Positions 7,629 through 18,045 of a stretch of 64,000 nucleotides of DNA are shown here, in pieces. The notes under the pieces were generated by a model. That model saw only the letters and a list, made by a program, of their open reading frames with translations, was not told the origin of the DNA and did not search any database. The DNA comes from Pseudomonas fluvialis. GTDB lineage: Bacteria; Pseudomonadota; Gammaproteobacteria; Pseudomonadales; Pseudomonadaceae. The stretch lies in assembly GCF_002234375.1 (NCBI RefSeq), contig NZ_NMQV01000020.1:62001-126000 (forward strand), given 5' to 3'. Position numbers and translations under genes: made by a program. Position 1 is the first letter of the stretch. Each line of letters begins with the position of its first letter.

Positions 7629-9526
7629 ATAGCCCGAGCAGCATGACCGACAGCGAGATCTTCATTCCCGGGTACAGCATCCATGGCCGCCTGGGCAAAG
7701 GCGGCATGGCCGAGGTTTACCTGGCGACTCAGCAAAGCCTGCAGCGCAAGGTGGCGATCAAGGTGCTGAGTGCCGGAACCGATCCGGCGTTGTGCATTCG
7801 TTTTATCCAGGAAGGGCACATCGTCGCTTCGCTGCATCATCCGTCGATCGTCACCATCTATGACATCAACCGGCTTGATGACGGTCGCCACTACATGGCC
7901 ATGGAGTACCTGCCGGGCGGCGACCTGTCTGCACACAAGGGTGAAGTGTTTGCCCCGCAGCGTGCCCTGAAGATCGTCCAGCAAATCGCCAGCGCGCTGG
8001 CGGTCGTGCATGACAAGGGGCTGGTACACCGTGACATCAAACCGGCCAATATCCTTTTTCGCACGCCCGACACGGCAGTACTCACCGACTTCGGGATTGC
8101 CAAGGAAGTGCAGCTGGACAGCGACATGACCCAGTGCGGTGTGGCGGTTGGCAGCCCGGCCTACAGCAGCCCAGAACAGACCCAGTGCCAGCGTCTGGAT
8201 GCGCGTAGCGATATCTACAGCCTGGGGGTGATTCTCCTCGAGATGCTCACCGGCAAGAATCCCTATCGCGGCGCCAACTATCCGCTGACCGTGCTCAACC
8301 ATTTGCAGATGCCCATGCCGGTGCTGCCGGACAGCCTGGCGATGTTCCAGGCGGTGCTGGAACGCATGCTCGCCAAGGACCCGGCGCAGCGCTTTGCCGG
8401 TTGTGCCGAGCTGCTCAAGGCGCTCGGGCAGATCGAGCTGCATGATCTGGATGCCACCCAGCTGCTTCCGGCTGTGCCGCTCAAGGCGGCCAGCCCTGCG
8501 CCTGTCAGGCCGGCGCGGAGCCCGCAGCGGCGCCGCTGGCTGTTGCCGGCGACGACTGCGCTGGTAGCGCTGCTTACCCTGTTGGCCAGTGGGCTGTACC
8601 TGCGTCAGCAGTGGCAGCTTGCCGAGTGGCTGGCGCTGGGCGAGCAGCGTCTGGCGGAGGGGCGCTGGATAGAGCCGGCCGAGGACAGTGCCGAGCATTA
8701 TTTCAACGCGGTACTGGCGCAACGCCCACAGCATGCCGAAGCGCTGTCTGGTTTGCGGCGTTTGCGTGATGCACGGGTAGCGGCCGCGTTGCTGCTAGGT
8801 GAGCAGCGCTTGAGCGAGGGCCAGTTGATCGAGCCGGCTGGCGATAGCGCGCGTGATCATTTCCAGCTGGCGTTGAATCTGGATAGTGACAGTGCAGCAG
8901 CGGCCACGGGTTTGCAACGTGTCCAGCAGGCGCGTATCCAGGCCTGGCTGGATCTGTTCAATCAGCGCCTGGCCAGTGGCCACTGGCAGACACCGGCTGA
9001 TGACAGTGCCGAGTTCTACCTGCAGCTGGCACAAACCCTGGATGCCAGTGATGCACAGGTACTGGCTGCCGCGGCCGCACTGCAGCAGGCGCGTATCAAT
9101 GCCCTGCTCGAGCAGGCGCGAGCCAGCCTGGCGGACAAGCGCCTGCTGCTGCCGGAGGATGACAGTGCGGTCTATTACTATCGCCAGGTGTTGCTCCTGC
9201 AAGCCGATCAGGCGGATGCCCTGGCGGGTCTGGAGCGCGTTGCGCAGATGTATCGTGAGCTGGCTCAGGCCGCCTATGCGCGGGGAGACTTTCCGGCCGC
9301 GCTGGCGATGATTGAGCGGGGCCTGCAGGTGCAGCCCGAGCACGGCGAATTGCGGCGCCTCAAGCGCGAACACCAGGGCTTGCTCAATGCGGCCAGGGCC
9401 GCGCGCAACGAGCGCAGCCAGCGTGTCGAGCCGGTAGCTGTTGCGCCGGCCAGCGAACCGGCCGAGCCACAGGCGACAGCTCCCAATCCGGTCAAGCGGC
9501 TGTGGAACAGCCTGTTTGGCAACTGA
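7625..9526 (+). CDS. Membrane Ser/Thr protein kinase with four 53-residue repeats
   Basis: A Hanks-type kinase of about 633 residues. The catalytic domain shows GKGGMAEVY (glycine loop), VAIKVL (ATP lysine), VHRDIKPANI (catalytic loop) and DFGIAKE. After a basic linker there is one transmembrane helix encoded at about 8545-8605. The outer part contains four tandem repeats of exactly 53 residues, each with a P-x-(D/G)-D-S-A core, then one TPR-like helix pair and a basic tail. I chose the ATG at 7625 because it forms an ATGA overlap with the phosphatase stop; ATGs at 7601 and 7616 would also be in frame. It likely phosphorylates the FHA protein encoded next. No type VI secretion genes are adjacent. 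Confidence 0.92.
   Translation: MNSPSSMTDSEIFIPGYSIHGRLGKGGMAEVYLATQQSLQRKVAIKVLSAGTDPALCIRFIQEGHIVASLHHPSIVTIYDINRLDDGRHYMAMEYLPGGDLSAHKGEVFAPQRALKIVQQIASALAVVHDKGLVHRDIKPANILFRTPDTAVLTDFGIAKEVQLDSDMTQCGVAVGSPAYSSPEQTQCQRLDARSDIYSLGVILLEMLTGKNPYRGANYPLTVLNHLQMPMPVLPDSLAMFQAVLERMLAKDPAQRFAGCAELLKALGQIELHDLDATQLLPAVPLKAASPAPVRPARSPQRRRWLLPATTALVALLTLLASGLYLRQQWQLAEWLALGEQRLAEGRWIEPAEDSAEHYFNAVLAQRPQHAEALSGLRRLRDARVAAALLLGEQRLSEGQLIEPAGDSARDHFQLALNLDSDSAAAATGLQRVQQARIQAWLDLFNQRLASGHWQTPADDSAEFYLQLAQTLDASDAQVLAAAAALQQARINALLEQARASLADKRLLLPEDDSAVYYYRQVLLLQADQADALAGLERVAQMYRELAQAAYARGDFPAALAMIERGLQVQPEHGELRRLKREHQGLLNAARAARNERSQRVEPVAVAPASEPAEPQATAPNPVKRLWNSLFGN
8636..9271 (+). repeat. Four tandem 159-bp repeats inside the kinase gene
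   Basis: Units 8636-8794, 8795-8953, 8954-9112 and 9113-9271 each encode 53 residues and align without gaps. The first two begin LGEQRL; all four have a P..(D/G)DSA core at unit positions 14-19, preceding an aromatic residue and a helical stretch, and the first three have (D/Q)AR(V/I) near position 45-48. The DNA copies are well diverged, so this is an old protein repeat rather than a recent duplication. Confidence 0.85.
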
Positions 9527-9555
9527 AACGCTGACAGAAGAACAACTAGATCATC

Positions 9556-10404
9556 ATGCTCAAACTGCATTTCAAAGACGCTCGCCAGGCACCTCTGTGG
9601 CTAACCGAGGAGCGCTTCACCCTGGGGCAGGATCCGCGTAACCAGCTACAGCTGGATGACCCTGGAATCAGTGCATTTCATGCCGAGATTCGTCAGGAAC
9701 AGGGTTATTACTACCTGTCCGATTGTGGCAGCCTGGCTGGCACCTGGGTCAACGAAGAGCGGGTGACCACCGGCCTGCAATTGCGCAGTGGTGATCAGAT
9801 CCGCCTGGCCAGTGTCGAGTTGCAGGTGCTTGATCCGGTCAAGCAGTCAACAGCACCGCGCGCTGCTGCGGGCGGCTGGTCCTTGCAGGTGCTCAAGGGC
9901 GAGCGTGAGGGCAGCAAGTATCCGGTCAATGCCGCGCTGACGCTGGGACGTGCCAGTGATTGCGAACTGTGCTTCGCCGGTGATCAGCAGTTGTCGCGGC
10001 GGCACTGCCAGTTCTATCTCAAGGAGGGCGGGCTGCATTTCAAGGACCTCGGCTCGGCCAATGGTGTGCTGCTCAACCAGCAACCGAGCAAGGCGGCGCC
10101 GCTGCATGCTGGCGACCAGCTGCAGCTGGGCTCCATGAGCCTGCTGGTGATAGGCCCCAAGATCACTCAGCACAGCGCCGAGGAGGACCAGGATGCCACG
10201 CGCTTCATGCCCATGGTCAGTGCTCCCCGTGCACCAGTACAGCGCCAGAGCAGTCGCGGTGCGGCGGTCAATCCGGCCCGCGCCAGTGCAGCGGACACGC
10301 CGCCAAGCGGGGCTGAGCCTGTGCGCCGTGGAGCCCCCTGGCCTTTGCTCGCCGCCCTGCTGCTGGTCGTTGCAGGCGCCGCGTGGATGTTGTTGGGACG
10401 CTAG
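9556..10404 (+). CDS. Two-FHA-domain protein with C-terminal membrane anchor
   Basis: A 282-residue protein. The first FHA-like domain (about residues 15-95) has ISAFHAEI but GQ where the phosphothreonine-binding Arg of GR is expected, and SLAGTWVN where SxNGT is expected. The second (about residues 125-200) is canonical: LGRASDCEL, LSRRHCQF and GSANGVLLN. A Ser/Ala/Pro-rich linker follows, then a C-terminal hydrophobic helix LLAALLLVVAGAAWMLLG. It probably reads threonine phosphorylation made by the upstream kinase and sits at the inner membrane. A gap of 29 bases separates it from the kinase gene. Confidence 0.88.
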   Translation: MLKLHFKDARQAPLWLTEERFTLGQDPRNQLQLDDPGISAFHAEIRQEQGYYYLSDCGSLAGTWVNEERVTTGLQLRSGDQIRLASVELQVLDPVKQSTAPRAAAGGWSLQVLKGEREGSKYPVNAALTLGRASDCELCFAGDQQLSRRHCQFYLKEGGLHFKDLGSANGVLLNQQPSKAAPLHAGDQLQLGSMSLLVIGPKITQHSAEEDQDATRFMPMVSAPRAPVQRQSSRGAAVNPARASAADTPPSGAEPVRRGAPWPLLAALLLVVAGAAWMLLGR

Positions 10405-10803
10405 GTGATCAGTCTGTGTCGAGTCCAGCAGCTGCCCGAGGCGTTGCCCGGCCGCTGGCTGCTGGTCGATCGTCTGTGGCCTCGCGGCTTCAGTCGTGAA
10501 CAGCTGCAGGTGCTGCAGTGGGTGCCGGGCCTGGCACCCAGCCATGCGCTGCGTCGAGCCTTTCACCAAGATGATGATTTTGCGGCGTTTCGCCTGGCCT
10601 ATCGCTGCGAGCTGGCGGCGCAACCGGGCCTCTGGTGGGGCTTGCTGGACAGTGCCGAGCGAGGCGAGCTGACGTTGTGCAGCGCAGTACGCGACCTGCC
10701 GCGTAGCCATGTCGGGGTGCTTGCCGATTGGCTGGATGAAGCACTGGAGCGGCGTGGGCCGCCCAGTTCGTCCGTTTGCTATAGCGGCTTGCCGCCCGAG
10801 TAG
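10405..10803 (+). CDS. DUF488 family protein
   Basis: A 132-residue protein with the DUF488 hallmark VDRLWPRGFSREQL, followed by APSHALRRAF and a C-terminal ARD-like stretch (SAVRDLPRSHVGVLADWL). It starts with GTG immediately after the stop of the FHA gene, with no intervening base, so it is probably coupled to it. The biochemical function of this family is not established to my knowledge. Confidence 0.82.
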   Translation: MISLCRVQQLPEALPGRWLLVDRLWPRGFSREQLQVLQWVPGLAPSHALRRAFHQDDDFAAFRLAYRCELAAQPGLWWGLLDSAERGELTLCSAVRDLPRSHVGVLADWLDEALERRGPPSSSVCYSGLPPE

Positions 10804-10807
10804 CTGA

Positions 10808-12025
10808 TCAGGCCTGACGCCGCTCGTCGGCCTGGCAGGCTGCGGCGGTGAACAGTACGTCGGTCGAGGAGTTGAGGGCGGTTTCCGCACTGTCCTGCAC
10901 GATACCGATGATGAAACCGATGGCCACCACCTGCATGGCCGTCTCCGCATCAATGCCGAACAGACTGCAGGCCAGCGGAATCAGCAGCAGCGAACCCCCG
11001 GCTACGCCCGAGGCGCCGCAGGCGCATACCGCAGAAACCACGCAGAGCAGCAGTGCGCTGGGCAGATCCAGGTTGATGCCCAGGGTGTGTGCGGCCGCCA
11101 GGCTGAGTACGCTGATGGTGATGGCTGCGCCGGCCATATTGATGGTGGCGCCCAGCGGAATGGATACCGCATAGGTGTCTTCATGCAGGCCAAGGCGTTC
11201 GCACAGTGCCAGATTGACCGGTACGTTGGCCGCCGAACTGCGCGTGAAGAAGGCAGTGATGCCGCTTTCACGCAGGCAGGTAAAAACCAGTGGATAGGGG
11301 TTGCGACGAATCTGGCTGAATACGATTAGGGGGTTGACCACCAGCGCCACGAACAACATGCAGCCGACCAGCACCAGCAGCAGTCGCGCATAGCCGGCCA
11401 GTGCCGCCAGGCCGGCATCGGCCAGGGTGCTGGCGACCAGGCCGAATACGCCCAGCGGCGCACAGCGAATCACCACGCGAACGATCAGGCTGACACCGTG
11501 CGACAGGTCGCTAAACAGGTTGCGCGTGCTGGCGCTGCCGTGGCGCAGGGCAATGCCCAAGCCGATGGCCCAGGCCAGGATGCCAACAAAATTGCCGCGC
11601 AGCAGGGCATTGATGGGGTTGTCCACCAGGTTCATGGCCAGTGTCTTGAGTACTTCGGCAATGCCCCCGGGCGGTGTGCTGCCGCTGGCGGCTTCGCGGA
11701 GTACCAGGGTCGTTGGCCACAGGCTGCTGGCCAGTACGGCGACCATGGCGGCGGCCAGGGTGCCGATAACATAAAGCAGGAGAATCGGGCGGATATGGGT
11801 TGGCTGGCCGGGCGTGTGGTTGGCGATGGCTGAGGCGACTAGGATGAATACCAGGATGGGCGCGACGGCCTTGAGCGCGGCGATGAACAGGCTGCCGAAG
11901 AAGCTGACCTGAGCGGTGGCCTGGGGGAAGAACAGGGCCAGGGCGATGCCGGCGAGCAGGCCAAGGGCAATCTGTGTGACCAGGCTGGTGCGCTCGATGA
12001 AATGCAGGAGGGGACGAAGAAGCAT
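10808..12025 (-). CDS. sstT: Serine/threonine:Na+ symporter SstT
   Basis: A 405-residue DAACS-family secondary transporter. It has about eight helices plus re-entrant loop features: [19 protein letters not shown] and [12 protein letters not shown] match the SstT substrate and sodium site region. I start at the ATG at 12025 ([19 protein letters not shown]), with AGGA 10 bases upstream, rather than 13 codons earlier, because this matches the usual SstT N-terminus and length. It imports serine and threonine with sodium. It converges with the DUF488 gene. Confidence 0.92.
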   Translation of the reverse strand: MLLRPLLHFIERTSLVTQIALGLLAGIALALFFPQATAQVSFFGSLFIAALKAVAPILVFILVASAIANHTPGQPTHIRPILLLYVIGTLAAAMVAVLASSLWPTTLVLREAASGSTPPGGIAEVLKTLAMNLVDNPINALLRGNFVGILAWAIGLGIALRHGSASTRNLFSDLSHGVSLIVRVVIRCAPLGVFGLVASTLADAGLAALAGYARLLLVLVGCMLFVALVVNPLIVFSQIRRNPYPLVFTCLRESGITAFFTRSSAANVPVNLALCERLGLHEDTYAVSIPLGATINMAGAAITISVLSLAAAHTLGINLDLPSALLLCVVSAVCACGASGVAGGSLLLIPLACSLFGIDAETAMQVVAIGFIIGIVQDSAETALNSSTDVLFTAAACQADERRQA

Positions 12026-12076
12026 GGCTAGGTGTTCCTGTGCGGGCAACCGGGCGCGTAGCACGGTGCGAAACGA

Positions 12077-12093
12077 GCGCCGTCATGCGGCGC
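12077..12093 (-). terminator. Weak hairpin after braG
   Basis: GCGCCG and CGGCGC arms (12077-12082, 12088-12093) with a 5-base loop. On the minus strand the stem is followed by TCGTTT. It lies between the braG stop and sstT start and could end the bra transcript, but the T tract is poor. Confidence 0.3.
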
Positions 12094-12160
12094 CCGGTGA
12101 AAGACTGGCCGGAGGGATTGCCGCCGCTGCCAGTCGTTGGTTTTCGCAGGTCCGGCGGAC

Positions 12161-12861
12161 TCAACCGCCGAGGTAGGCGTCGCGCACCTTGGGGTCGTGC
12201 AGCAGATCGTGGCCGCTGCCCTGCATGACGATATGGCCATTTTCCAGTACGTAGGCCCGGTCAGCCAGCTTGAGTGCCTGGTTGGCATTCTGCTCGACGA
12301 GGAAGATGGTCACGCCTTCCTCGCGCAACTGCTCAATGATCTGGAAAATCTGCTGGATGATGATCGGTGCCAAGCCCAGCGAGGGCTCGTCGAGCAGCAG
12401 CAGGCGGGGCTTGCTCATCAGCGCCCGGCCAATCGCCAGCATTTGCTGTTCACCGCCGCTCATGGTGCCGGCGCGCTGGTCGTAGCGTTCCTTGAGGCGC
12501 GGGAACAGATGCAGCACCTTGTCCAACTGGGCCTGGTTGTCGGCCTTGCTGCCAAAGAAGCCGCCCATGGCCAGGTTTTCCTCGACGGTCAGGCGGGCGA
12601 ACACGCGACGCCCTTCCGGCACTACGGCAATGCTCTTGCGCATGATGGCGGCGGAGTCCAGACCGATCAGCTCCTCGCCTTCATAGCGGATACTGCCGCT
12701 GGCCGCGCGCGGGTCGCCACACAGGGTCATCAGCAGGGTCGACTTGCCGGCACCGTTGGCACCGATCAGCGTAACAATTTCGCCTTTCTGCACTTCCAGG
12801 CTGATGTCATGCAGGGCCTGGATCTTGCCGTAGAACGTGCAGACATTTTCAAAACGCAGCA

Positions 12862-12862
<1 letters not shown>
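12161..12862 (-). CDS. braG: Branched-chain amino acid ABC transporter ATP-binding protein (LivF/BraG)
   Basis: A 233-residue ABC ATPase. Walker A is GANGAGKST, the signature is MSGGEQQM, and Walker B is LLLLDEPSLGLAP. The length and the EGRRVFARLTVEENLAMG segment are typical of LivF. It energises high-affinity leucine/isoleucine/valine uptake together with BraF. Its start shares one base with the end of braF. It is the last gene of the operon. Confidence 0.94.
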
Positions 12863-13625
<763 letters not shown>

Positions 13626-13629
<4 letters not shown>

Positions 13630-14881
13630 GTGCGCAGCTCCAGATGCGGACGTTTCATCGGCAGCAACCCTTGTGGGCGCCAGATCATCATGACCACCAT
13701 CAGCAGCCCGAACAGCAGCATTCGGTACTCGTTGAACTCGCGTGCCAGTTCCGGCAGCACGGTCATCACGATGGCGGCGAGGATCACCCCGAGCTGCGAG
13801 CCCATGCCGCCGAGCACGACGATGGCGAGGATGATCGCCGACTCGATGAAGGTGAAGGACTCAGGGCTGATGAAGCCCTGACGGGCGGCGAAGAAGCACC
13901 CGGCAAAGCCGGCAAAGGTGGCGCCGATGGTGAAGGCGGTCAGCTTGATGTGCGTCGGGTTGAGGCCCAGCGCGCGGCAGGCAATCTCGTCTTCGCGCAT
14001 GGCTTCCCAGGCGCGTCCCAGCGGCATGCGCAACAACCGGTTGATAACGAACAGGGTGGCGAGTACCAGAGCCAGGGCCAGCAGGTAAAGGAACATCACC
14101 CGGTGGTTGGTGTTGAAGGCGATGCCGAAGAATTCATGGAAGGTCTGTGCGCCTTCCGCTGCGCGGCGGTTGAACTCCAGACCGAACAGAGTGGGCTTGT
14201 CGATGCCGCCAATGCCGTTGGGACCGTTGGTCAGCCAGGTCATGTTGTTCAGCAGGATACGGATGATCTCGCCAAAGCCGAGGGTGACGATGGCCAGGTA
14301 GTCACCGCGCAGGCGCAGCACCGGGAACCCGAGCAGGAAGCCGAACAGCGCGGCGAGGGCGCCGGCAGCCACCAGGCCGGTCCAGAAACCCACCTGGAAG
14401 TACATGGCCAACAAGGCATAGCTGTAGGCGCCAACGGCGTAGAAGCCCACGTAGCCGAGGTCCAGCAGGCCGGCCAGGCCGACCACGATGTTCAGGCCGA
14501 GGCCGAGCATCACGTAGATCAGCACCAGGGTGGCCAGGTCGATGGCGCCGCGGTTGGCAAAGAACGGGAAGACGATCGCCGCGGCAATCACGAAACACCA
14601 GAACAGCCGGCGTACCGCGACCAGTTCACTCAGCTGGCTGATACCGCCCGGCACGCCCGGCAGTGCGGGCAGGCGCCCGCGTGCCGCATCGATCCAGTCG
14701 CGCAGGAGGTTGAAGAGGAAGATGAACAGGCCGGCGCCGGCCATTTTCCACAGTACGTCGGGCGTCGCACCGCTGAGGCTCAGGCTGGTGCCTTGCTGCT
14801 CCAGACGTACGCCCAGCAACAGGCCGGTGAGGGCGACCACCACAGCCAGCGAGAGCAGGGCGGCTTTGAAATGCAAACGCT

Positions 14882-14885
<4 letters not shown>
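13626..14885 (-). CDS. braE: Branched-chain amino acid ABC transporter permease (LivM/BraE)
   Basis: A 419-residue permease with about ten helices and the LivM core [29 protein letters not shown] and the [16 protein letters not shown] coupling segment (key residues E-A-R-D-E, G-x-N). It has the longer N-terminal region typical of proteobacterial LivM. It overlaps braD and braF by 4 bases each. Confidence 0.94.
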
Positions 14886-15808
<923 letters not shown>

Positions 15809-15835
15809 AACTGCGTAACCTGCAAGAGCGGACAG

Positions 15836-15867
15836 ACAAAGCCCACTGCGCGAGCAGTGGGCTTTGT
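15836..15867 (-). terminator. 14-bp stem hairpin between braC and braD (partial terminator/attenuator)
   Basis: Perfect arms 15836-15849 and 15854-15867 with a GCGA-type 4-base loop. On the minus strand the stem ends in CTTTGT followed by CTGTCC, so the T tract is short. The position after the binding-protein gene suggests partial termination, giving more BraC than membrane subunits. Confidence 0.7.
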
Positions 15868-15883
15868 GTTCAGGCGGGGCGGG

Positions 15884-17008
15884 TTATTCGCCGAGAGCGG
15901 TCTTGGTGCCGTTGGCGTGCCACTGATAGACCACGAAGCTGAAGTCCTTCAGGTCGCCTTTCTCGTCGAAGGCCAGCGTGCCGGTGGGGGTGTCGAAGCT
16001 GGTGCTGCGAATGGCTTCGGCAACCTTGTCGGTGTCGGTGCTGCCGGCTTTCTGGATGCCTTCGGCAATCACTTGCACAGCGGCATAGGCGGGGAACACG
16101 AACGGACCGCTCGGGTCTTCTTTCTTGGCCTTGAAGGCTTCGACCAGATGAGCGTTCTTCGGATCTTCATCGAACGCCTTGGGCAGAGTAACCAGCATGC
16201 CTTCCGAGGCTTCGCCGGCGATGGCCGAGATGTCGGCGTTACCCACGCCTTCCGGGCCCATGAACTTGGCATTCAGGCCCTGCTCCTTGGCTTGGCGCAG
16301 GATCAGGCCCAGTTCCGGGTGGTAGCCACCGTAGTAGACGAAGTCGACATTCTGACGCTTGAGCTTGGCAATCAGTGCGGAGAAGTCCTTGTCGCCGGCG
16401 GTCACGCCTTCGAACAGGGCGACCTTGTAGCCGGCGGCTTCGACGGTCTGCTTGACCGCCGTGGCGATGCCTTCGCCGTACTGCTGCTTGTCATGTACCA
16501 CGGCAATGTTCTTCGGCTTGACCTGCTCGGCAATGTACTTGCCAGCGGTGGGGCCCTGCAGGCTGTCCAGGCCGATGGTGCGGAATACCAGCTGGTAGCC
16601 GCGCGCGGTGATTTCCGGGCTGGTGGAGGCCGCGGTAATCATCAGAATGCCTTCGTCTTCGTAAATGTCCGAAGCGGGCTGAGTGGAGCTTGAGCAAAGG
16701 TGGCCGACCACGAACTGCACGCCGTCATTGACGATCTTGTTGGCTACCGCAACGGCCTGCTTGGGATCGCAGGCGTCGTCATAGACCACGCCTTCCAGCT
16801 GTGCGCCGTTGACGCCGCCGGCCTTGTTGATCTGCTCGATGGCCATCTTGGCGCCGATGAACTGCATGTCACCGTATTGCGCCACGGCACCGGTCACCGG
16901 ACCGGCCATGGCGATCTTGATGGTGTCGGCGGCAACGGAGTAGCTGGCCATGCCGGCCAGGGCCATGGCTGCGAACAGCTTGGATACGTGCTTGGTAGCC
17001 TTGTTCAT
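15884..17008 (-). CDS. braC: Branched-chain amino acid periplasmic binding protein (LivJ/BraC)
   Basis: A 374-residue periplasmic binding protein. The start at 17008 has GGAG upstream and gives a clean signal peptide ([22 protein letters not shown], cleaved near AVA-ADT). An in-frame ATG 50 codons earlier gives an arginine-rich leader that is not plausible. The mature part begins [13 protein letters not shown] and contains [14 protein letters not shown] and [12 protein letters not shown], typical of Leu/Ile/Val/Ala-binding proteins. It delivers substrate to BraD/BraE. Confidence 0.95.
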   Translation of the reverse strand: MNKATKHVSKLFAAMALAGMASYSVAADTIKIAMAGPVTGAVAQYGDMQFIGAKMAIEQINKAGGVNGAQLEGVVYDDACDPKQAVAVANKIVNDGVQFVVGHLCSSSTQPASDIYEDEGILMITAASTSPEITARGYQLVFRTIGLDSLQGPTAGKYIAEQVKPKNIAVVHDKQQYGEGIATAVKQTVEAAGYKVALFEGVTAGDKDFSALIAKLKRQNVDFVYYGGYHPELGLILRQAKEQGLNAKFMGPEGVGNADISAIAGEASEGMLVTLPKAFDEDPKNAHLVEAFKAKKEDPSGPFVFPAYAAVQVIAEGIQKAGSTDTDKVAEAIRSTSFDTPTGTLAFDEKGDLKDFSFVVYQWHANGTKTALGE

Positions 17009-17107
17009 AGTGCTCCACTCATGGTTGGTCATTGTTCTGTTGCGGATCTGCACCGGCCTGCTGGCAGGGCAATGGCGGCTTCGACGACGCTCGGAAGGGT
17101 CGAAAAA

Positions 17108-17123
17108 ACTGTACCGGTACAGT
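17108..17123. promoter_or_regulatory. Perfect 16-bp palindrome upstream of braC
   Basis: ACTGTACCGGTACAGT is a perfect palindrome centred about 107 bases upstream of the braC start, in the region shared with the divergent DUF2288 gene. The symmetry suggests a dimeric repressor or activator site. It does not fit the LexA spacing (CTG-N8-CAG instead of N10). The regulator is unknown. Confidence 0.45.
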
Positions 17124-17215
17124 GTAGGGGGCTGTCCAACGCCTTGAAAAGCGTGCAAATCGTCGCCTGTGATGGTCGTGTCGCCTGATTGAAATATTGA
17201 TATAGAAAAGCGGCA

Positions 17216-17239
17216 TTTATTGACTGCCTGATCAATAAA
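17216..17239. promoter_or_regulatory. Inverted repeat TTTATTGA-N8-TCAATAAA
   Basis: Perfect 8-base AT-rich arms at 17216-17223 and 17232-17239 in the braC/DUF2288 divergent region. It lies about 65 bases before the DUF2288 start and is AT-rich compared with its surroundings, as promoters and operators often are. No specific regulator can be named. Confidence 0.35.
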
Positions 17240-17304
17240 AAGCCTGGCTGGCGTCGTGGTCAGGCACAGGTATCATGTGCGCCTTTTCCAATGAGGCGAG
17301 CCGC

Positions 17305-17625
17305 ATGAACGAAGAGACTAGCCTGCTTTATGCCAAGTTGCTGGGCGAGACGGCGCAGATCACCTGGGCCGAGCTGCAACCATTCTTTGCCCGTGGGGCG
17401 TTGCTTAGCGTGCAGCCGGGTGAGGATATGGTGGGGGTGGCCCTGGCCATGGCCGAGAATGACCAGGCGCGTCTGCGCGACTGGTTGCAAGGTGGGCAGT
17501 TGGTGCGCCTGAGCGATGACCAGGCGCAGGACTGGCAGGCTCGTGATCCGCTCCTTTGGTCTGTAGTGGTAGCGCCCTGGGTGCTGGTTCAGGAGCGTGA
17601 CAGCGCTACACTGCCTGGTAACTGA
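17305..17625 (+). CDS. DUF2288 family protein
   Basis: A 106-residue protein starting MNEETSLLYAKLLGET. An in-frame ATG ten codons upstream is less likely because the GAGG at about 17292 serves the later ATG and the family begins here. Typical DUF2288 features are TWAELQPFFARGALL and DPLLWSVVVAPWVLVQER. Function unknown. Confidence 0.8.
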   Translation: MNEETSLLYAKLLGETAQITWAELQPFFARGALLSVQPGEDMVGVALAMAENDQARLRDWLQGGQLVRLSDDQAQDWQARDPLLWSVVVAPWVLVQERDSATLPGN

Positions 17626-17644
17626 CCCGCAGGAGAAAACCCGC

Positions 17645-18019
17645 ATGTTCAAGCCAGGCCATTTGCACAGGCAGCGTGCCCCAGGGGTGACTGATGTGCC
17701 GGACTACGTGGTAGACGTCTATTACGAGGTGCAGGAGGAGCCGGGCGAAGGCCTCTTGCTGTGCCTGACCATGCAGGGGGTCGTCGATGGCCGGGCTTTC
17801 ACCGAGCAGGTGCGTTTGCATCGGGATACCGCCTTCAATTTTGCCGCAGTGCTGGGGCGTCTGGCCGGTCGTTACGGCCTGCCGCGTAATGCCAGTCCGA
17901 TCATGCGCGAACATGCCGAGTATGATGCGATGTATCGCGACATCCGCGAGCGCCTTGGCGCGGTGAGTGGCGAACCCGTCGATTTCGCACACCTGGAGCA
18001 GGACTTGCGCCAGCTGTAA
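17645..18019 (+). CDS. DUF5064-like small conserved protein
   Basis: A 124-residue protein. The ATG at 17645 is preceded by AGGAG at 17631-17635; an earlier in-frame start lies inside the DUF2288 gene. It begins MFKPGHLHRQ and contains DVYYEVQEEP and LHRDTAFNFA, which I recall from the pseudomonad DUF5064 family. No catalytic motif is evident. Function unknown. Confidence 0.72.
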   Translation: MFKPGHLHRQRAPGVTDVPDYVVDVYYEVQEEPGEGLLLCLTMQGVVDGRAFTEQVRLHRDTAFNFAAVLGRLAGRYGLPRNASPIMREHAEYDAMYRDIRERLGAVSGEPVDFAHLEQDLRQL

Positions 18020-18045
18020 CGCTGTTCAGTAGTTTGAGAGACATC

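Noticed and set aside
6834..10404. Type VI secretion locus
   Set aside because: Only the kinase, phosphatase and FHA regulators are present; no tss or hcp/vgrG genes occur in the window.
17109..17122. LexA box upstream of braC
   Set aside because: The palindrome is CTG-N8-CAG, not CTG-N10-CAG, and braC is not an expected SOS gene.
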